DNA of 64,000 nucleotides from CAVXJN01 sp963773585 (GTDB taxonomy: Bacteria; Pseudomonadota; Gammaproteobacteria; JASBUN01). A program made the translations under genes and the position numbers. Positions 44,328 to 52,920 of the stretch are shown one piece after another. The notes under the pieces were generated by a model. The model was not told the DNA's origin. It did not search any database and was given only the letters and a program-made list of their open reading frames with translations. Location of the stretch: NCBI GenBank assembly GCA_963773585.1, contig CAVZBR010000001.1, positions 1 to 64,000 on the forward strand. The letters run 5' to 3'. Every line of letters begins with the position of its first letter. The stretch's first letter is position 1.

Positions 44328-44649
44328 GTGGCACGGAAGATTGCACTATTGCAGCTTACGCCAAAGCGGGCGCTCGAACTGATCCGATCCGCTGCAGCCA
44401 ACTCTGCCCAGGTGTACGTCACCGAGCACGCCGACGCTCAGATGCGCAAGCGGCGCATCAACCTGACCCAGGTCTTGAAGGCCCTGCGGCAGGGGGTGCT
44501 CGTCGAAGGACCGGCGCGCTCGATCAAAGGAAATTGGGGAGTGCGTAGTAGAGCGATTTGTAGCCGGCGACGGTATCGCCGTGGTCGTTGCGATTGAAAC
44601 CGATGAACGAAGACAACCAATTATTGTTGTGACCGCGTATCGCGTCTGA
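44328..44649 (+). pseudogene. DUF4258-type toxin, frameshifted
   Basis: The first 71 codons give VYVTEHADAQMRKRRINLTQ and VLKALRQGVLVEGPA, typical of the DUF4258 toxin family (RelE/MqsR-like fold). The frame then breaks in a run of four G at 44537-44540. With three G the protein would continue KGNWECVVERFVAGDG and end IIVVTAYRV, exactly the family C-terminus, for about 106 residues. As written, the product is a truncated 89-residue chimera lacking the last strands. The start is GTG, one base past the operator repeat. It is followed by its antitoxin gene after 38 bases. This could be an inactivated toxin or a sequencing error. Confidence 0.75.
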
Positions 44650-44687
44650 CTCCAGACGCCGGCTACAACACGAGGAGGAATGCAGCC

Positions 44688-45131
44688 ATGTATCACTATA
44701 CGGGCTGCGGCTTGCCGAACATCTGGCTCGCCAACGGGTTCACGGTGCGCCAGACGGCCTATGGCAAAGCTGCTGCAATTGAAAACGTAGAGGGTCTGCA
44801 CAAAGCCATTGCCTGCGACCTGATCAACTACAAAGCGAAGCTCACCGGAACGGAGCTTCGTTTTTTGCGCAAGGAAATGGGCATGAGCCAAAAGCGCTTG
44901 GCTGGCTTACTCGGCACTACCGAGCAAAGCCTTTCGTTGTGGGAACGAAAGGGGAATGTTCCGAAGTGGGCGGATCGCTATGTGCGTTTGTTTTATTTGA
45001 ACTACGCCCTGCATGAAACACCGCAGATCGTGGCCATGATCGATCAGTTCAATGAAATGGACCGCGAAGCAGCACGGGATCGAAAGCGCACGTTCGCGGA
45101 AGGAAAGCAGGGTTGGAAAAAGGCCGCATAG
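44688..45131 (+). CDS. HTH antitoxin, MqsA-like
   Basis: 147-residue antitoxin. The N-terminal half (MYHYTGCGLPNIWLANGF, then VEGLHKAIA) matches the partner domain commonly encoded after DUF4258 toxins. The C-terminal half is an Xre/MqsA-type helix-turn-helix (LRFLRKEMGMSQKRLAGLLG, TTEQSLSLWERKG). MqsA proper has two CxxC zinc pairs; only Cys7 remains here, so no zinc site is expected. AGGAGG stands 9 bases before the ATG. It probably represses through the inverted repeat upstream of the toxin. A terminator overlaps its stop codon. Confidence 0.85.
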   Translation: MYHYTGCGLPNIWLANGFTVRQTAYGKAAAIENVEGLHKAIACDLINYKAKLTGTELRFLRKEMGMSQKRLAGLLGTTEQSLSLWERKGNVPKWADRYVRLFYLNYALHETPQIVAMIDQFNEMDREAARDRKRTFAEGKQGWKKAA

Positions 45132-45144
45132 TGTGGTCTTTTTT
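45117..45144 (+). terminator. intrinsic terminator of the toxin-antitoxin operon
   Basis: AAAAAGGCCGCA pairs with TGTGGTCTTTTT through two G-U wobbles around a TAG loop, followed by further T residues. The stem includes the last antitoxin codons and the stop codon. Confidence 0.6.
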
Positions 45145-45306
45145 ATTAGATCGAGCGATGGGATATCAGGGTACACGATGCGGTATGCGCACCTTGCGCC
45201 ATAACGCGCGCGCAGCAGTGGCGATCCAGGAGGAGCCGAAGTCACGATCTCGTCACACTGGGAAACTGGAAGTGCAGGAGGTTTCGGGATAACCCCCTGA
45301 ATTGCT

Positions 45307-45383
45307 TGGTCGGGGTGAGAGGATTCGAACCTCCGGCCCCTGCCTCCCGAAGGCAGTGCTCTACCAGGCTGAGCTACACCCCG
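45307..45383 (-). tRNA. tRNA-Pro (anticodon CGG)
   Basis: 77-nt tRNA with an encoded CCA end. The acceptor stem CGGGGTG pairs with CACCCCG, the D arm contains TAGCTCAGCCTGG, the anticodon stem-loop is CTGCC-TTCGGGA-GGCAG, giving CGG at positions 34-36, and the T loop is GGTTCGAATCC. It decodes CCG. Its 3' end faces the toxin-antitoxin patch. Confidence 0.95.
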
Positions 45384-45431
45384 TATATATGAAGATAGGC
45401 GATGGGCTTCGATCAGAAGCCTGCGTTGCGG

Positions 45432-46428
45432 TCAGAAGCTGCGATTGACCGAGAACGCCGCCAGCGCCGTCAGCGCGTCGCGATACGAAGAGGGTGGAAG
45501 TCCGGAAACCGCCTCCTGGGCCCGCTGAGCCTCTGCGCTGGCGAGCTGCGCAGTGTACGCGATGGCGCCGGTCGATTCAATGGCGTCGGTAACCGCGGCA
45601 ATGCGCTCCCGGCCGCCGTTTTCGATGGCTTCGCGCACCACTTGGCGTTGGGCTTCGTCACCGTTGGTCATGGCATAGATCAAAGGTAGCGTCGGCTTGC
45701 CTTCGGCCAGGTCGTCGCCAATGTTCTTGCCGGTGTCCGCGGAGGACGCGCTGTAGTCCAGGACGTCGTCGATGAGCTGAAACGCTACGCCCAAGTGCCG
45801 TCCGTAGTCCGCCATCGCGCGCTCCTGTCTCGTCCGGCAGTTCAGCCAGGATGGCGGCGATTTGCGCCCCCGCCTCGAACAACTTGGCGGTCTTGCAGTA
45901 GATGACTTCCAGATAACGGGCTTCGCTGGTCTCCGGGTCGTTGCAGTTGAGCAGCTGCATGACTTCGCCTTCGGCGATGGTATTGGTGGCGTTGGCCAGC
46001 ACTTGCATGATGCGCATGCTGCCAACGTCGACCATCATCTGGAATGCGCGGGAATACAGAAAGTCGCCGACCAGGACGCTGGCTTCGTTACCCCAGATGG
46101 CATTGGCGGTTTCGTGGCCGCGGCGCAATTCCGAGGCGTCCACCACATCGTCATGCAGCAGGGTGGCGGTGTGAATGAATTCGATGATGGCGGCCAGGTC
46201 GATGTGGCGCCGGCCTTGATAACCGCAGGCCGCAGCCGACAGCAGCACGATCATGGGCCGGATACGCTTGCCGCCGCTATTGACGATGTAGTGGCTGAGC
46301 TGGTCGATCAGAGCGACATCGGAGTGCAAGGCGCGGCGGATCAAGGCGTCGACCTGTCCCATGTCCTCGGCGATGAGTTCGCGTATTGCCGGAAGTTCAA
46401 TTGGGTTTTGCTGTTGCGTCAACGACAT
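45432..46428 (-). CDS. ispB: octaprenyl/polyprenyl diphosphate synthase, frameshifted
   Basis: Trans-prenyltransferase that makes the ubiquinone side chain by adding IPP units to FPP. The first aspartate-rich motif is LLHDDVVDASELRRG near residue 85. The second, FQLIDDVLDYSASSADTGKN, lies in a different frame. The break is near 45828, between LPDE and QERAMADYGRHLG; removing one base restores LPDEQERAMADYG and a continuous protein of about 331 residues, the normal length. Everything needed for activity is present on either side. ispB is normally essential, so a sequencing error is likely. It is divergent from rplU, the usual gammaproteobacterial arrangement. Confidence 0.9.
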
Positions 46429-46533
46429 GCTGGAGGGGCGCCTGATTGCGATCGAGACTGCGTCGAGCCTAGCTTGAGCCGGGTATTCTACGCGGCGGCG
46501 AAGCCTCAATCCAGTCAAAAACAGTCGAATCCG

Positions 46534-46563
46534 TTGACCGTCGCCCGGTGATGGCGCTAAAAT
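46534..46563 (+). promoter_or_regulatory. sigma-70 promoter of rplU-rpmA
   Basis: TTGACC (46534-46539), an 18-base spacer and TAAAAT (46558-46563), leading to a leader of about 45 bases before rplU. Close to consensus, as expected for a ribosomal protein operon. Confidence 0.65.
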
Positions 46564-46612
46564 CGCCGGTCTTTATCGGGTCCGTCCGAATTATTGAATT
46601 TTGGAGTAAACC

Positions 46613-46927
46613 ATGTACGCCGTGATCAAGACCGGGGGCAAGCAGTATCGGGTCAACCAGGGTGACACCTTGCGGGTGGAAACCCTGAAAGCCGACGAAG
46701 GCGCCACCGTGGAATTCGATTCCGTGCTGATGGTGGCCGACGGTGACAACGTCAAGATCGGCGCGCCGTTTCTGAGCGGTGGCAAGGTGACTGCGACGGT
46801 CAAGGCGCACGGCCGCGGCGACAAGATCGAAGTCATCAAGTTTCGTCGTCGTAAGCACTTCGACAAGAAGACCGGGCATCGCCAGAATTATACGGAAGTG
46901 GAAATTACCGGTATCAGCGCCGGTTGA
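46613..46927 (+). CDS. rplU: 50S ribosomal protein L21
   Basis: 104-residue L21, which binds 23S rRNA near L20. MYAVIKTGGKQYRVNQGDTL and the basic FRRRKHFDKKTGHRQNYTEV are the family hallmarks. GGAG lies 8 bases before the ATG. It is first in the rplU-rpmA pair and divergent from ispB. Confidence 0.98.
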   Translation: MYAVIKTGGKQYRVNQGDTLRVETLKADEGATVEFDSVLMVADGDNVKIGAPFLSGGKVTATVKAHGRGDKIEVIKFRRRKHFDKKTGHRQNYTEVEITGISAG

Positions 46928-46954
46928 ATCATTCGGTATTGAGGTAGCACAGCA

Positions 46955-47212
46955 ATGGCACACAAAAAGGCAGGCGGCAGTACCCGTAACGGTCGCGATT
47001 CCGTTTCCAAACGTTTGGGCGTCAAGCGCTTCGGCGGCGAGACGATTTCCGCGGGCAGCATCATCGTGCGCCAGCGCGGCACCCGGTTCCATCCAGGGGT
47101 GAACGTGGGTTGCGGCAAGGACCATACTCTGTTCGCGAAGGCCGATGGCAAAGTGGTATTCGAGACCCGCGGCCGCGACGGACGCAAGTTCGTTCGTATC
47201 GAGGCCATTTAA
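46955..47212 (+). CDS. rpmA: 50S ribosomal protein L27
   Basis: 85-residue L27. MAHKKAGGSTRNGRDSVSKR begins directly at the mature N-terminus that reaches the peptidyl-transferase centre, without the cleavable extension of Firmicutes. GTILVRQRGT-like SIIVRQRGTRFHPG is present. It lies 27 bases after rplU and is followed by a strong terminator. Confidence 0.98.
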   Translation: MAHKKAGGSTRNGRDSVSKRLGVKRFGGETISAGSIIVRQRGTRFHPGVNVGCGKDHTLFAKADGKVVFETRGRDGRKFVRIEAI

Positions 47213-47243
47213 CGGTCGATTCACGCCGCGGTTTTCGATCATC

Positions 47244-47271
47244 AAGCCCCGTCCTGGTACGGGGCTTTTTT
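47244..47271 (+). terminator. intrinsic terminator after rpmA
   Basis: Perfect 9-bp stem AAGCCCCGT/ACGGGGCTT with a 6-base loop, continuing into TTTTTT. It separates rplU-rpmA from obgE. Confidence 0.9.
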
Positions 47272-47302
47272 GTTGGACCCTGCGTTACGCCGAGTCAAAG
47301 TC

Positions 47303-48346
47303 ATGAAGTTCATCGATGAAGCAACAATTCGTGTGACCGCCGGCGACGGTGGTGGTGGCTGCGTGAGCTTCCGGCGTGAAAAATACGTGCCCTTCGGCGG
47401 CCCCGACGGCGGCGACGGCGGCGACGGCGGCAGCATCTATCTGCTCGGCGTCGAAGGGCTGAACACCTTGGCGGATTTCCGCTTCAAGCGACGGTTTCAG
47501 GCTGAACGCGGGCAAAAGGGCATGGGCCAGAACCGTACCGGCAAGAGCGGCGATGATCTGTTGATTCCGGTGCCGGTGGGCACGGTGGTATACGACAAGG
47601 AAACCGGCGAACTGATCGGCGACGTGGTCGCCAAAGATCAGCGTCTGCTGATCGCCCGCGGCGGTTTTCACGGGATCGGTAACGCCCGCTACAAAAGCAG
47701 CACCAATCGGGCACCCCGCCAGTCCACGCCCGGCACCCCTGGCGAGCAGCGCGAGCTGCGCCTGGAACTCAAGCTGCTGGCGGATGTCGGGCTGCTGGGC
47801 TTGCCCAATGCGGGCAAATCCACATTGATCCGCGCGGTGTCCGCGGCGCGGCCCAAGGTCGCCGATTACCCCTTCACCACGCTCTATCCGAATCTCGGTG
47901 TGGTCAGCGTCGGTTCCGAACGCAGTTTCGTGATGGCCGATATCCCGGGGCTGATCGAAGGCGCGGCCCAGGGCGCCGGCCTGGGGATCCGATTTCTGCG
48001 CCACCTATCCCGCACCCGCCTGCTGCTGCACGTGCTGGATGTGGCGCCGCCGGACGGCAGCGATCCGGTGGCGGCTGCGCAAACCGCGACTGCGGAACTG
48101 GCTCACTTCAATCCGGAGCTGGCCGAGCGCGAGCGCTGGCTGGTGCTGAACAAGCTCGACTTGATTCCCGAGCGGGAACGAGATGCCCATTGCGCCGACA
48201 TCGTCACGCGATTGGATTGGCGCGGCCCGGTGTTCCAGATCGTCGCCGCTTCCGGCGAAGGTACCCGCGAACTTTGCGCGCGCATCATGACCCACCTGGA
48301 AGAATCCCAGCGTGAAGGTGCGGCCGCGGATCGACCCGCCCCCTAG
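47303..48346 (+). CDS. obgE: GTPase Obg/CgtA
   Basis: 347-residue essential ribosome-associated GTPase. The glycine-rich Obg domain (residues 1-158: DGGGGCVSFRREKYVPFGGP, GGDGGDGG) is followed by the G domain with G1 GLPNAGKSTLI, switch II DIPGLIEGAA, NKLD and SASG. It acts in 50S assembly and stringent-response signalling. An in-frame TTG upstream was not used because the Obg domain begins at this ATG. It is 66 bases upstream of proB. Confidence 0.97.
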   Translation: MKFIDEATIRVTAGDGGGGCVSFRREKYVPFGGPDGGDGGDGGSIYLLGVEGLNTLADFRFKRRFQAERGQKGMGQNRTGKSGDDLLIPVPVGTVVYDKETGELIGDVVAKDQRLLIARGGFHGIGNARYKSSTNRAPRQSTPGTPGEQRELRLELKLLADVGLLGLPNAGKSTLIRAVSAARPKVADYPFTTLYPNLGVVSVGSERSFVMADIPGLIEGAAQGAGLGIRFLRHLSRTRLLLHVLDVAPPDGSDPVAAAQTATAELAHFNPELAERERWLVLNKLDLIPERERDAHCADIVTRLDWRGPVFQIVAASGEGTRELCARIMTHLEESQREGAAADRPAP

Positions 48347-48411
48347 CGCATGGGGTGCTGGCGCGAACTGTTGTAGTATCCGGGGTTATTCGGTCTGGTG
48401 TTCGAAATCCT

Positions 48412-49536
48412 ATGAAGTCACGGCAGGAGTTGGGGCGTTCTCGGCGTTGGATAGTCAAGATTGGCAGCGCATTGCTGACCAACGACGGCCGCGGCCTGGA
48501 CCGCGCTGCCATCGACGCCTGGGTGCAGCAACTGTCGCAGCTGCGGTTGCAGGGTTTGGAGCTGATCCTGGTTTCATCCGGCGCGGTCGCGGAGGGTATG
48601 AACCGCCTGGGTTGGCCGCGCCGTCCCCATGCAATTCACGAACTTCAAGCTGCGGCGGCGGTGGGCCAAATGGGCCTGGTGCAGGCCTACGAATCCTGTT
48701 TCCAGGCGCACGGTCTGCACACGGCACAGGTACTGCTCACCCACGAAGATCTGGCCGACCGCTCGCGCTATCTCAACGCCCGTAGCACCTTGCGTACCCT
48801 CATTCGCCTCGGTGTGGTGCCGGTGGTCAATGAAAACGACACGGTCGCCACCGAGGAAATCCGTTTCGGCGACAACGACACCCTGGCGGCGCTGGTGGCC
48901 AACCTGGTGGAGGCAGATCTGCTGATCATCCTCACCGATCAGGAAGGCCTGTATGACGCCGATCCGCGCGCCAACCCCAGGGCAAGTCTGGTGGCGGAAG
49001 GGCGAGCGGGCGACCCCGCCCTGGAAGCCATGGCCGGGGCGACAGGCGGCGTGCTGGGTCGAGGCGGGATGATCACCAAAGTTCGCGCGGCGGCGCGGGC
49101 GGGCCGTTCCGGTACCTCGACCATCATCGCTTCCGGCCGCCGGCCGGGAGTGTTGCAAGCGGTGGCGGCAGGCGAGGCGGTCGGCACTCTGCTGGGTGCC
49201 ACCAAAGAACCGCTCGCCGCCCGCAAGCAGTGGCTTGCCGGCCAACTCAAGGTACGTGGGTGCCTGCAACTGGACGGTGGCGCCGTGCGGGTGCTGCGCG
49301 AGGCGGGACGCAGTCTCCTGCCGGTGGGCGTGGTCGGCGTGGAGGGTCAGTTCGAGCGCGGGGAATTGGTTGCCTGCACGGGGCCGGACGGCACCGAGGT
49401 GGCCCGCGGGCTGGTCAATTACAGCGCCGAGGAAGCGCGCCGGATCATGGGTCAGCCATCGGACCGCATCGAGCAGTTGCTTGGTTATGTCGACGAGCCG
49501 GAGCTGATTCATCGCGACGATTTCGTATTGCTTTGA
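48412..49536 (+). CDS. proB: glutamate 5-kinase
   Basis: 374-residue enzyme that phosphorylates glutamate in the first step of proline synthesis. The amino-acid-kinase domain (RWIVKIGSALLTNDG, LVSSGAVAEGMNRLG, VVNENDTVATEEIRFGDND) fills residues 1-255, and a PUA domain follows (about 280-370). The frame is open for 19 codons upstream, but KSRRWIVKIGS is the usual N-terminus and supports the ATG used. The obgE-proB order is conserved in Gammaproteobacteria. Confidence 0.96.
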   Translation: MKSRQELGRSRRWIVKIGSALLTNDGRGLDRAAIDAWVQQLSQLRLQGLELILVSSGAVAEGMNRLGWPRRPHAIHELQAAAAVGQMGLVQAYESCFQAHGLHTAQVLLTHEDLADRSRYLNARSTLRTLIRLGVVPVVNENDTVATEEIRFGDNDTLAALVANLVEADLLIILTDQEGLYDADPRANPRASLVAEGRAGDPALEAMAGATGGVLGRGGMITKVRAAARAGRSGTSTIIASGRRPGVLQAVAAGEAVGTLLGATKEPLAARKQWLAGQLKVRGCLQLDGGAVRVLREAGRSLLPVGVVGVEGQFERGELVACTGPDGTEVARGLVNYSAEEARRIMGQPSDRIEQLLGYVDEPELIHRDDFVLL

Positions 49537-49696
49537 AGCGCCGGGTCCGGCAGTTCGTCGCTTTCGCGGCGGCATGAATGGAAGATGTGCACAAATCGTC
49601 GGCGCGTATTCAGCCGTATGTTTTGCCGCCGCGCGTGATGGGCGATTTTCGAGCCCACCGGGTAGCCCGATGTGCGGCGTGGCTTTACGAGGGGCA

Positions 49697-49727
49697 CAAA
49701 AAAGCCGGTCATGGACCGGCTTTCTTC
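49697..49727 (-). terminator. bidirectional terminator between proB and rpsT
   Basis: AAAGCCGGTC/GACCGGCTTT forms a 10-bp stem (3-base loop, or CCGGT-CATG-ACCGG inside). On the minus strand it runs into a T-tract (TTTTTTGTGCC) and terminates rpsT; on the plus strand TTTCTTCTT follows and may stop proB. Confidence 0.8.
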
Positions 49728-49745
49728 TTCGCCGTTTGCCGGGGA

Positions 49746-50012
49746 TCAGGCCTGCATGGCGCGAATGTGATGGTTCAGGCGACTCTTATGGCGGGCGGCC
49801 TTGTTCTTGTGGATGAGTCCCTTGCGGGCCATCCGGTCGATCACGGGAACGGCGCTCTGGTAGGCTTGTTCCGCTGCGGCCTTGTCGCCACTGCCGACTG
49901 CTTTGACGACTTTCTTGATGTAGGTGCGCATCATGGAACGCGCCGCCGCGTTGCGCTGGCGACCTTTTTCCGCTTGGCGGACGCGCTTTTTCGCCTGTGC
50001 CGTATTAGCCAA
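49746..50012 (-). CDS. rpsT: 30S ribosomal protein S20
   Basis: 88-residue helical, very basic ribosomal protein. MANTAQAKKRVRQAEKGRQR and SAVPVIDRMARKGLIHKNKA are diagnostic. It binds 16S rRNA helices 9 and 44. A promoter lies 57 bases upstream and an intrinsic terminator follows. It is divergent from murJ, the standard gammaproteobacterial layout. Confidence 0.98.
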   Translation of the reverse strand: MANTAQAKKRVRQAEKGRQRNAAARSMMRTYIKKVVKAVGSGDKAAAEQAYQSAVPVIDRMARKGLIHKNKAARHKSRLNHHIRAMQA

Positions 50013-50068
50013 AGTCCTGCTCCTGAGAATCTGATTGTCCGGGGTCTGGGGAATCCGGAAAGCTGCGT

Positions 50069-50097
50069 ATCATGCTGGCTTATGGGATGCTTGTCAA
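50069..50097 (-). promoter_or_regulatory. sigma-70 promoter of rpsT
   Basis: On the minus strand: a perfect -35 TTGACA (50097-50092), a 17-base spacer and CATGAT as -10 (50074-50069), about 55 bases before the rpsT ATG. Confidence 0.65.
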
Positions 50098-50269
50098 GCG
50101 CGAACCGTTCGTGCGGCTCCGCGTGCACAAAGGTTTTCTCCAACCATTACCGTGGCTTGCTGTGCCCGCGCCGGCGCTCGGGTATAGTAGCCGATTCCAT
50201 GGATCCGCAGCCCGTCATGACCGCAACCCGGCGCTCAAAAACCGATTTCCAACACGGAACCGTGCGCTT

Positions 50270-51826
50270 GTGAGTCCGCGGCTGCTGCGTTCCACGGCCA
50301 CGGTCGGGGCCATGACCTTGCTGTCCCGGATCCTCGGTTTTTTGCGGGATATGGTGGTGGCGCGCTATTTCGGTGCCGGCGCCGCCACCGACGCTTTCTT
50401 CGTCGCCAACCGAATTCCCAACATGCTGCGCCGGTTGTTTGCCGAGGGCGCGTTTTCGCAGGCGTTTGTCCCGGTGCTGACCGAATACAAGAACCGCTGC
50501 GATGAGGCCGAGGTCAGGGAGCTGGTGGATCGGGTCGCCGGTACCCTGGGCGCGGCTCTGTTCGTGGTCACCCTTGTCGGTGTCATCGCTGCGCCGTTGC
50601 TGATTCTCGCTTTCGCGCCCGGTTTTTCCACCAAGGCCACCCAGTGGGAGCTGGCCAGCAGCATGCTGCGAATCACGTTCCCCTACATTCTGTTTATATC
50701 GTTGACCGCTCTGGCGGGTGCCATCCTCAACACCTACGGCCGCTTCTGGGTGCCGGCGTTCACGCCTGTGTTGCTGAATCTCGCCATCATCGCCGGCGCG
50801 ATCTGGCTGTCGCCGTTGCTGGACGAACCCATCACCGCACTGGCGTGGGCGATTCTGGCGGCCGGCGTCATTCAACTCGGCTTCCAGCTGCCGTTTCTGC
50901 GCGCGCTGGGTATGACGCCCCGGCCACGTTGGGGCTGGCACCATCCCGGAGTGCGAACCATCCTGCGCTTGATGATGCCGGCACTGTTCGGCTCTTCGGT
51001 GGCGCAGGTCAACATCCTGTTCGACACCCTGATCGCTTCGTTCCTGGTCACCGGCAGCGTCAGTTGGCTGTTTTATGCCGACCGGCTGCTGGAGTTTCCG
51101 CTGGGGGTGTTCGGCATCGCGCTGGGCACCGTCATTTTGCCGAGTCTTTCCCAGCGGCATGCGGAAAAGGACGTCGGCCAGTTCAGCCAAACCCTCGACT
51201 GGGCCATGCGCATGGTGATCGTGGTCGGCGTGCCGGCAACGCTGGGACTGTTCGTGCTGTCGGCGCCGATTCTGACGACGTTGTTCCAGTATGGCGAATT
51301 CGGCGCTCACGATGCGCGCATGTCATCCCTGGCCCTCACTGCATACAGTGTTGGTTTGCTGGGATTTTTGATGGTCAAGGTGCTGGCGCCCGGGTTCTAC
51401 GCGCGGCAAAACACGCGCACCCCGGTGCGCATCGGCGTGATCGCAATGTTGTCCAACATGGGTCTGAACCTGGCGTTCGTGGTGCCGTTGGTGCGAGCGG
51501 GCTACGAAGCGCCCCATGTCGGTCTGGCGGTGGCGACGGCGATTTCCGCGTTCATCAATTCAAGCTTGTTGTGGCTCAGCCTGCGCCGGGAAAAAATCTG
51601 GCGCGCCGCTGCCGGTTGGCCTGCCTTGCTGCTGCGGGTGGCGCTGGCCGCGGTTGCGATGGTCGCTGTGTTGATTTGGCTGCGCGGTTCGATGGCGCAG
51701 TGGCTGCAGTGGCATGCGCTGCAGCGCGCACTGCATTTGGCGGCCCTGATCGGCGCTGGAGGCGCGGTTTATTTCGCGGCCCTTCTCGCGCTGGGCCTGC
51801 GGCCCGGGTTCTTTCAGCGCCGCTGA
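50270..51826 (+). CDS. murJ: lipid II flippase MurJ
   Basis: 518-residue MOP-superfamily flippase that moves lipid II to the periplasmic face for peptidoglycan synthesis. About fourteen membrane helices are present. SPRLLRSTATVGAMTLLSRILGFLRD (N-terminus, quoted in parts) and AFFVANRIPNMLRRLFAEGAF match the family, including the essential Arg residues of the central cavity. The GTG start is chosen because it gives the normal N-terminus; the frame is open far upstream, but that part is not conserved. A TATAGT (50183-50188) suggests a promoter nearby, without a good -35. Confidence 0.95.
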   Translation: MSPRLLRSTATVGAMTLLSRILGFLRDMVVARYFGAGAATDAFFVANRIPNMLRRLFAEGAFSQAFVPVLTEYKNRCDEAEVRELVDRVAGTLGAALFVVTLVGVIAAPLLILAFAPGFSTKATQWELASSMLRITFPYILFISLTALAGAILNTYGRFWVPAFTPVLLNLAIIAGAIWLSPLLDEPITALAWAILAAGVIQLGFQLPFLRALGMTPRPRWGWHHPGVRTILRLMMPALFGSSVAQVNILFDTLIASFLVTGSVSWLFYADRLLEFPLGVFGIALGTVILPSLSQRHAEKDVGQFSQTLDWAMRMVIVVGVPATLGLFVLSAPILTTLFQYGEFGAHDARMSSLALTAYSVGLLGFLMVKVLAPGFYARQNTRTPVRIGVIAMLSNMGLNLAFVVPLVRAGYEAPHVGLAVATAISAFINSSLLWLSLRREKIWRAAAGWPALLLRVALAAVAMVAVLIWLRGSMAQWLQWHALQRALHLAALIGAGGAVYFAALLALGLRPGFFQRR

Positions 51827-51859
51827 TCTATCGCCCTATGGGCGCGACTGCAAGTGCTT

Positions 51860-51865
51860 TATAAT
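51860..51865 (+). promoter_or_regulatory. possible -10 element upstream of ribF
   Basis: A perfect TATAAT lies 26 bases before the ribF ATG, in the short murJ-ribF gap. No convincing -35 was found at the proper distance, so it is only a candidate. Confidence 0.35.
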
Positions 51866-51891
51866 AGCGAACTTTTAGCGGCACACGATCC

Positions 51892-52821
51892 ATGGAACTC
51901 ATCCGCGGCGCGCACAATCTTCGTCCCAGGCATCAGGGCTGCGTGGCGACTATCGGTAATTTCGATGGCGTCCACCTCGGCCACCAGGCGGTATTGGGGC
52001 AGTTGGCGCAAAAGGGTGCGGAGTTGCGGTTACCGGCAGTGGTGATTACGTTCGAACCGCAGCCCCAGGAGTTTTTCGCGCCGGATCGGGCGCCGCCGCG
52101 GCTGACGCGGTTCCGGGAAAAGCTGCAGGCTTTGAACCGCTACGCCGTCGATCGGGTGTTGTGCATTCGCTTCGACCAGCGCTTTTCCAAGGTGTCGGCA
52201 GAAACGTTCATCGACCGCCTTTTGATCGGTGGTCTGGGCGTGCGCTATTTGGTGGTGGGCGACGATTTTCATTTTGGTCACCAGCGGCGCGGCGATTTCG
52301 ACATGCTGGCGAGGGCCGGGGCGGAGCATGGTTTCCCCGTGGTCAACATGCACACCTTTCGGATCGACGGCGAGCGGGTGAGCAGTACGCGGGTTCGCGA
52401 AGCGCTGGCAAGCGGCAATCTGGGCCACGCCGAGCAGTTGTTGGGCCGGCCCTACAGGATGAGCGGGCGTGTGGCCCGCGGGGACCAGCGTGGGCGTACC
52501 ATCGGGTTTCCTACCGCGAATCTGCACCTTCACCGGCGCAGTACGCCGCTGCAAGGTGTATATGCAGTGGAAGTGTTCGGTCTGGACCCGGAGCCGTTGC
52601 CGGGTGTGGCGAATGTCGGCAATCGTCCCACGGTCGATGGCACGCGCAGCCTGCTGGAAGTGCATCTGCTGGATTTTTCACAGGACATCTACGGTCGCTA
52701 CGTGCACGTGGATTTCCTGCAGCGCATCCGGGACGAGCTTCGATTCGATTCCTTCGAGGCGCTCAAACAGCAGATTCTGTTGGACGCACAGACGGCCCGC
52801 GATTACTTCGGCCGCTCGTGA
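51892..52821 (+). CDS. ribF: bifunctional riboflavin kinase/FAD synthetase
   Basis: 309-residue enzyme that makes FMN and then FAD. The N-terminal adenylyltransferase domain has GNFDGVHLGHQAVLG, and ISSTxIR is replaced by VSSTRVREAL near residue 165. The C-terminal flavokinase domain has RVARGDQRGRTIGFPTANL and ANVGNRPTVDG. It sits between murJ and ileS, as in most Gammaproteobacteria. Confidence 0.96.
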   Translation: MELIRGAHNLRPRHQGCVATIGNFDGVHLGHQAVLGQLAQKGAELRLPAVVITFEPQPQEFFAPDRAPPRLTRFREKLQALNRYAVDRVLCIRFDQRFSKVSAETFIDRLLIGGLGVRYLVVGDDFHFGHQRRGDFDMLARAGAEHGFPVVNMHTFRIDGERVSSTRVREALASGNLGHAEQLLGRPYRMSGRVARGDQRGRTIGFPTANLHLHRRSTPLQGVYAVEVFGLDPEPLPGVANVGNRPTVDGTRSLLEVHLLDFSQDIYGRYVHVDFLQRIRDELRFDSFEALKQQILLDAQTARDYFGRS

Positions 52822-52920
52822 TGTGACGTCGCGGCGCGTGACCTGAATATCATATATTGAAGTTCCGCGGCGCCCGAGTGCCGGGGAGCGAAACCGAATT
52901 GCAGACGATACAAGCGTGAG

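Noticed and set aside
44024..44548. 174-codon plus-strand frame upstream of and through the toxin gene
   Set aside because: Its 3' part is the wrong frame of the DUF4258 toxin and its 5' part lacks any recognisable sequence; it also crosses the TA promoter/operator.
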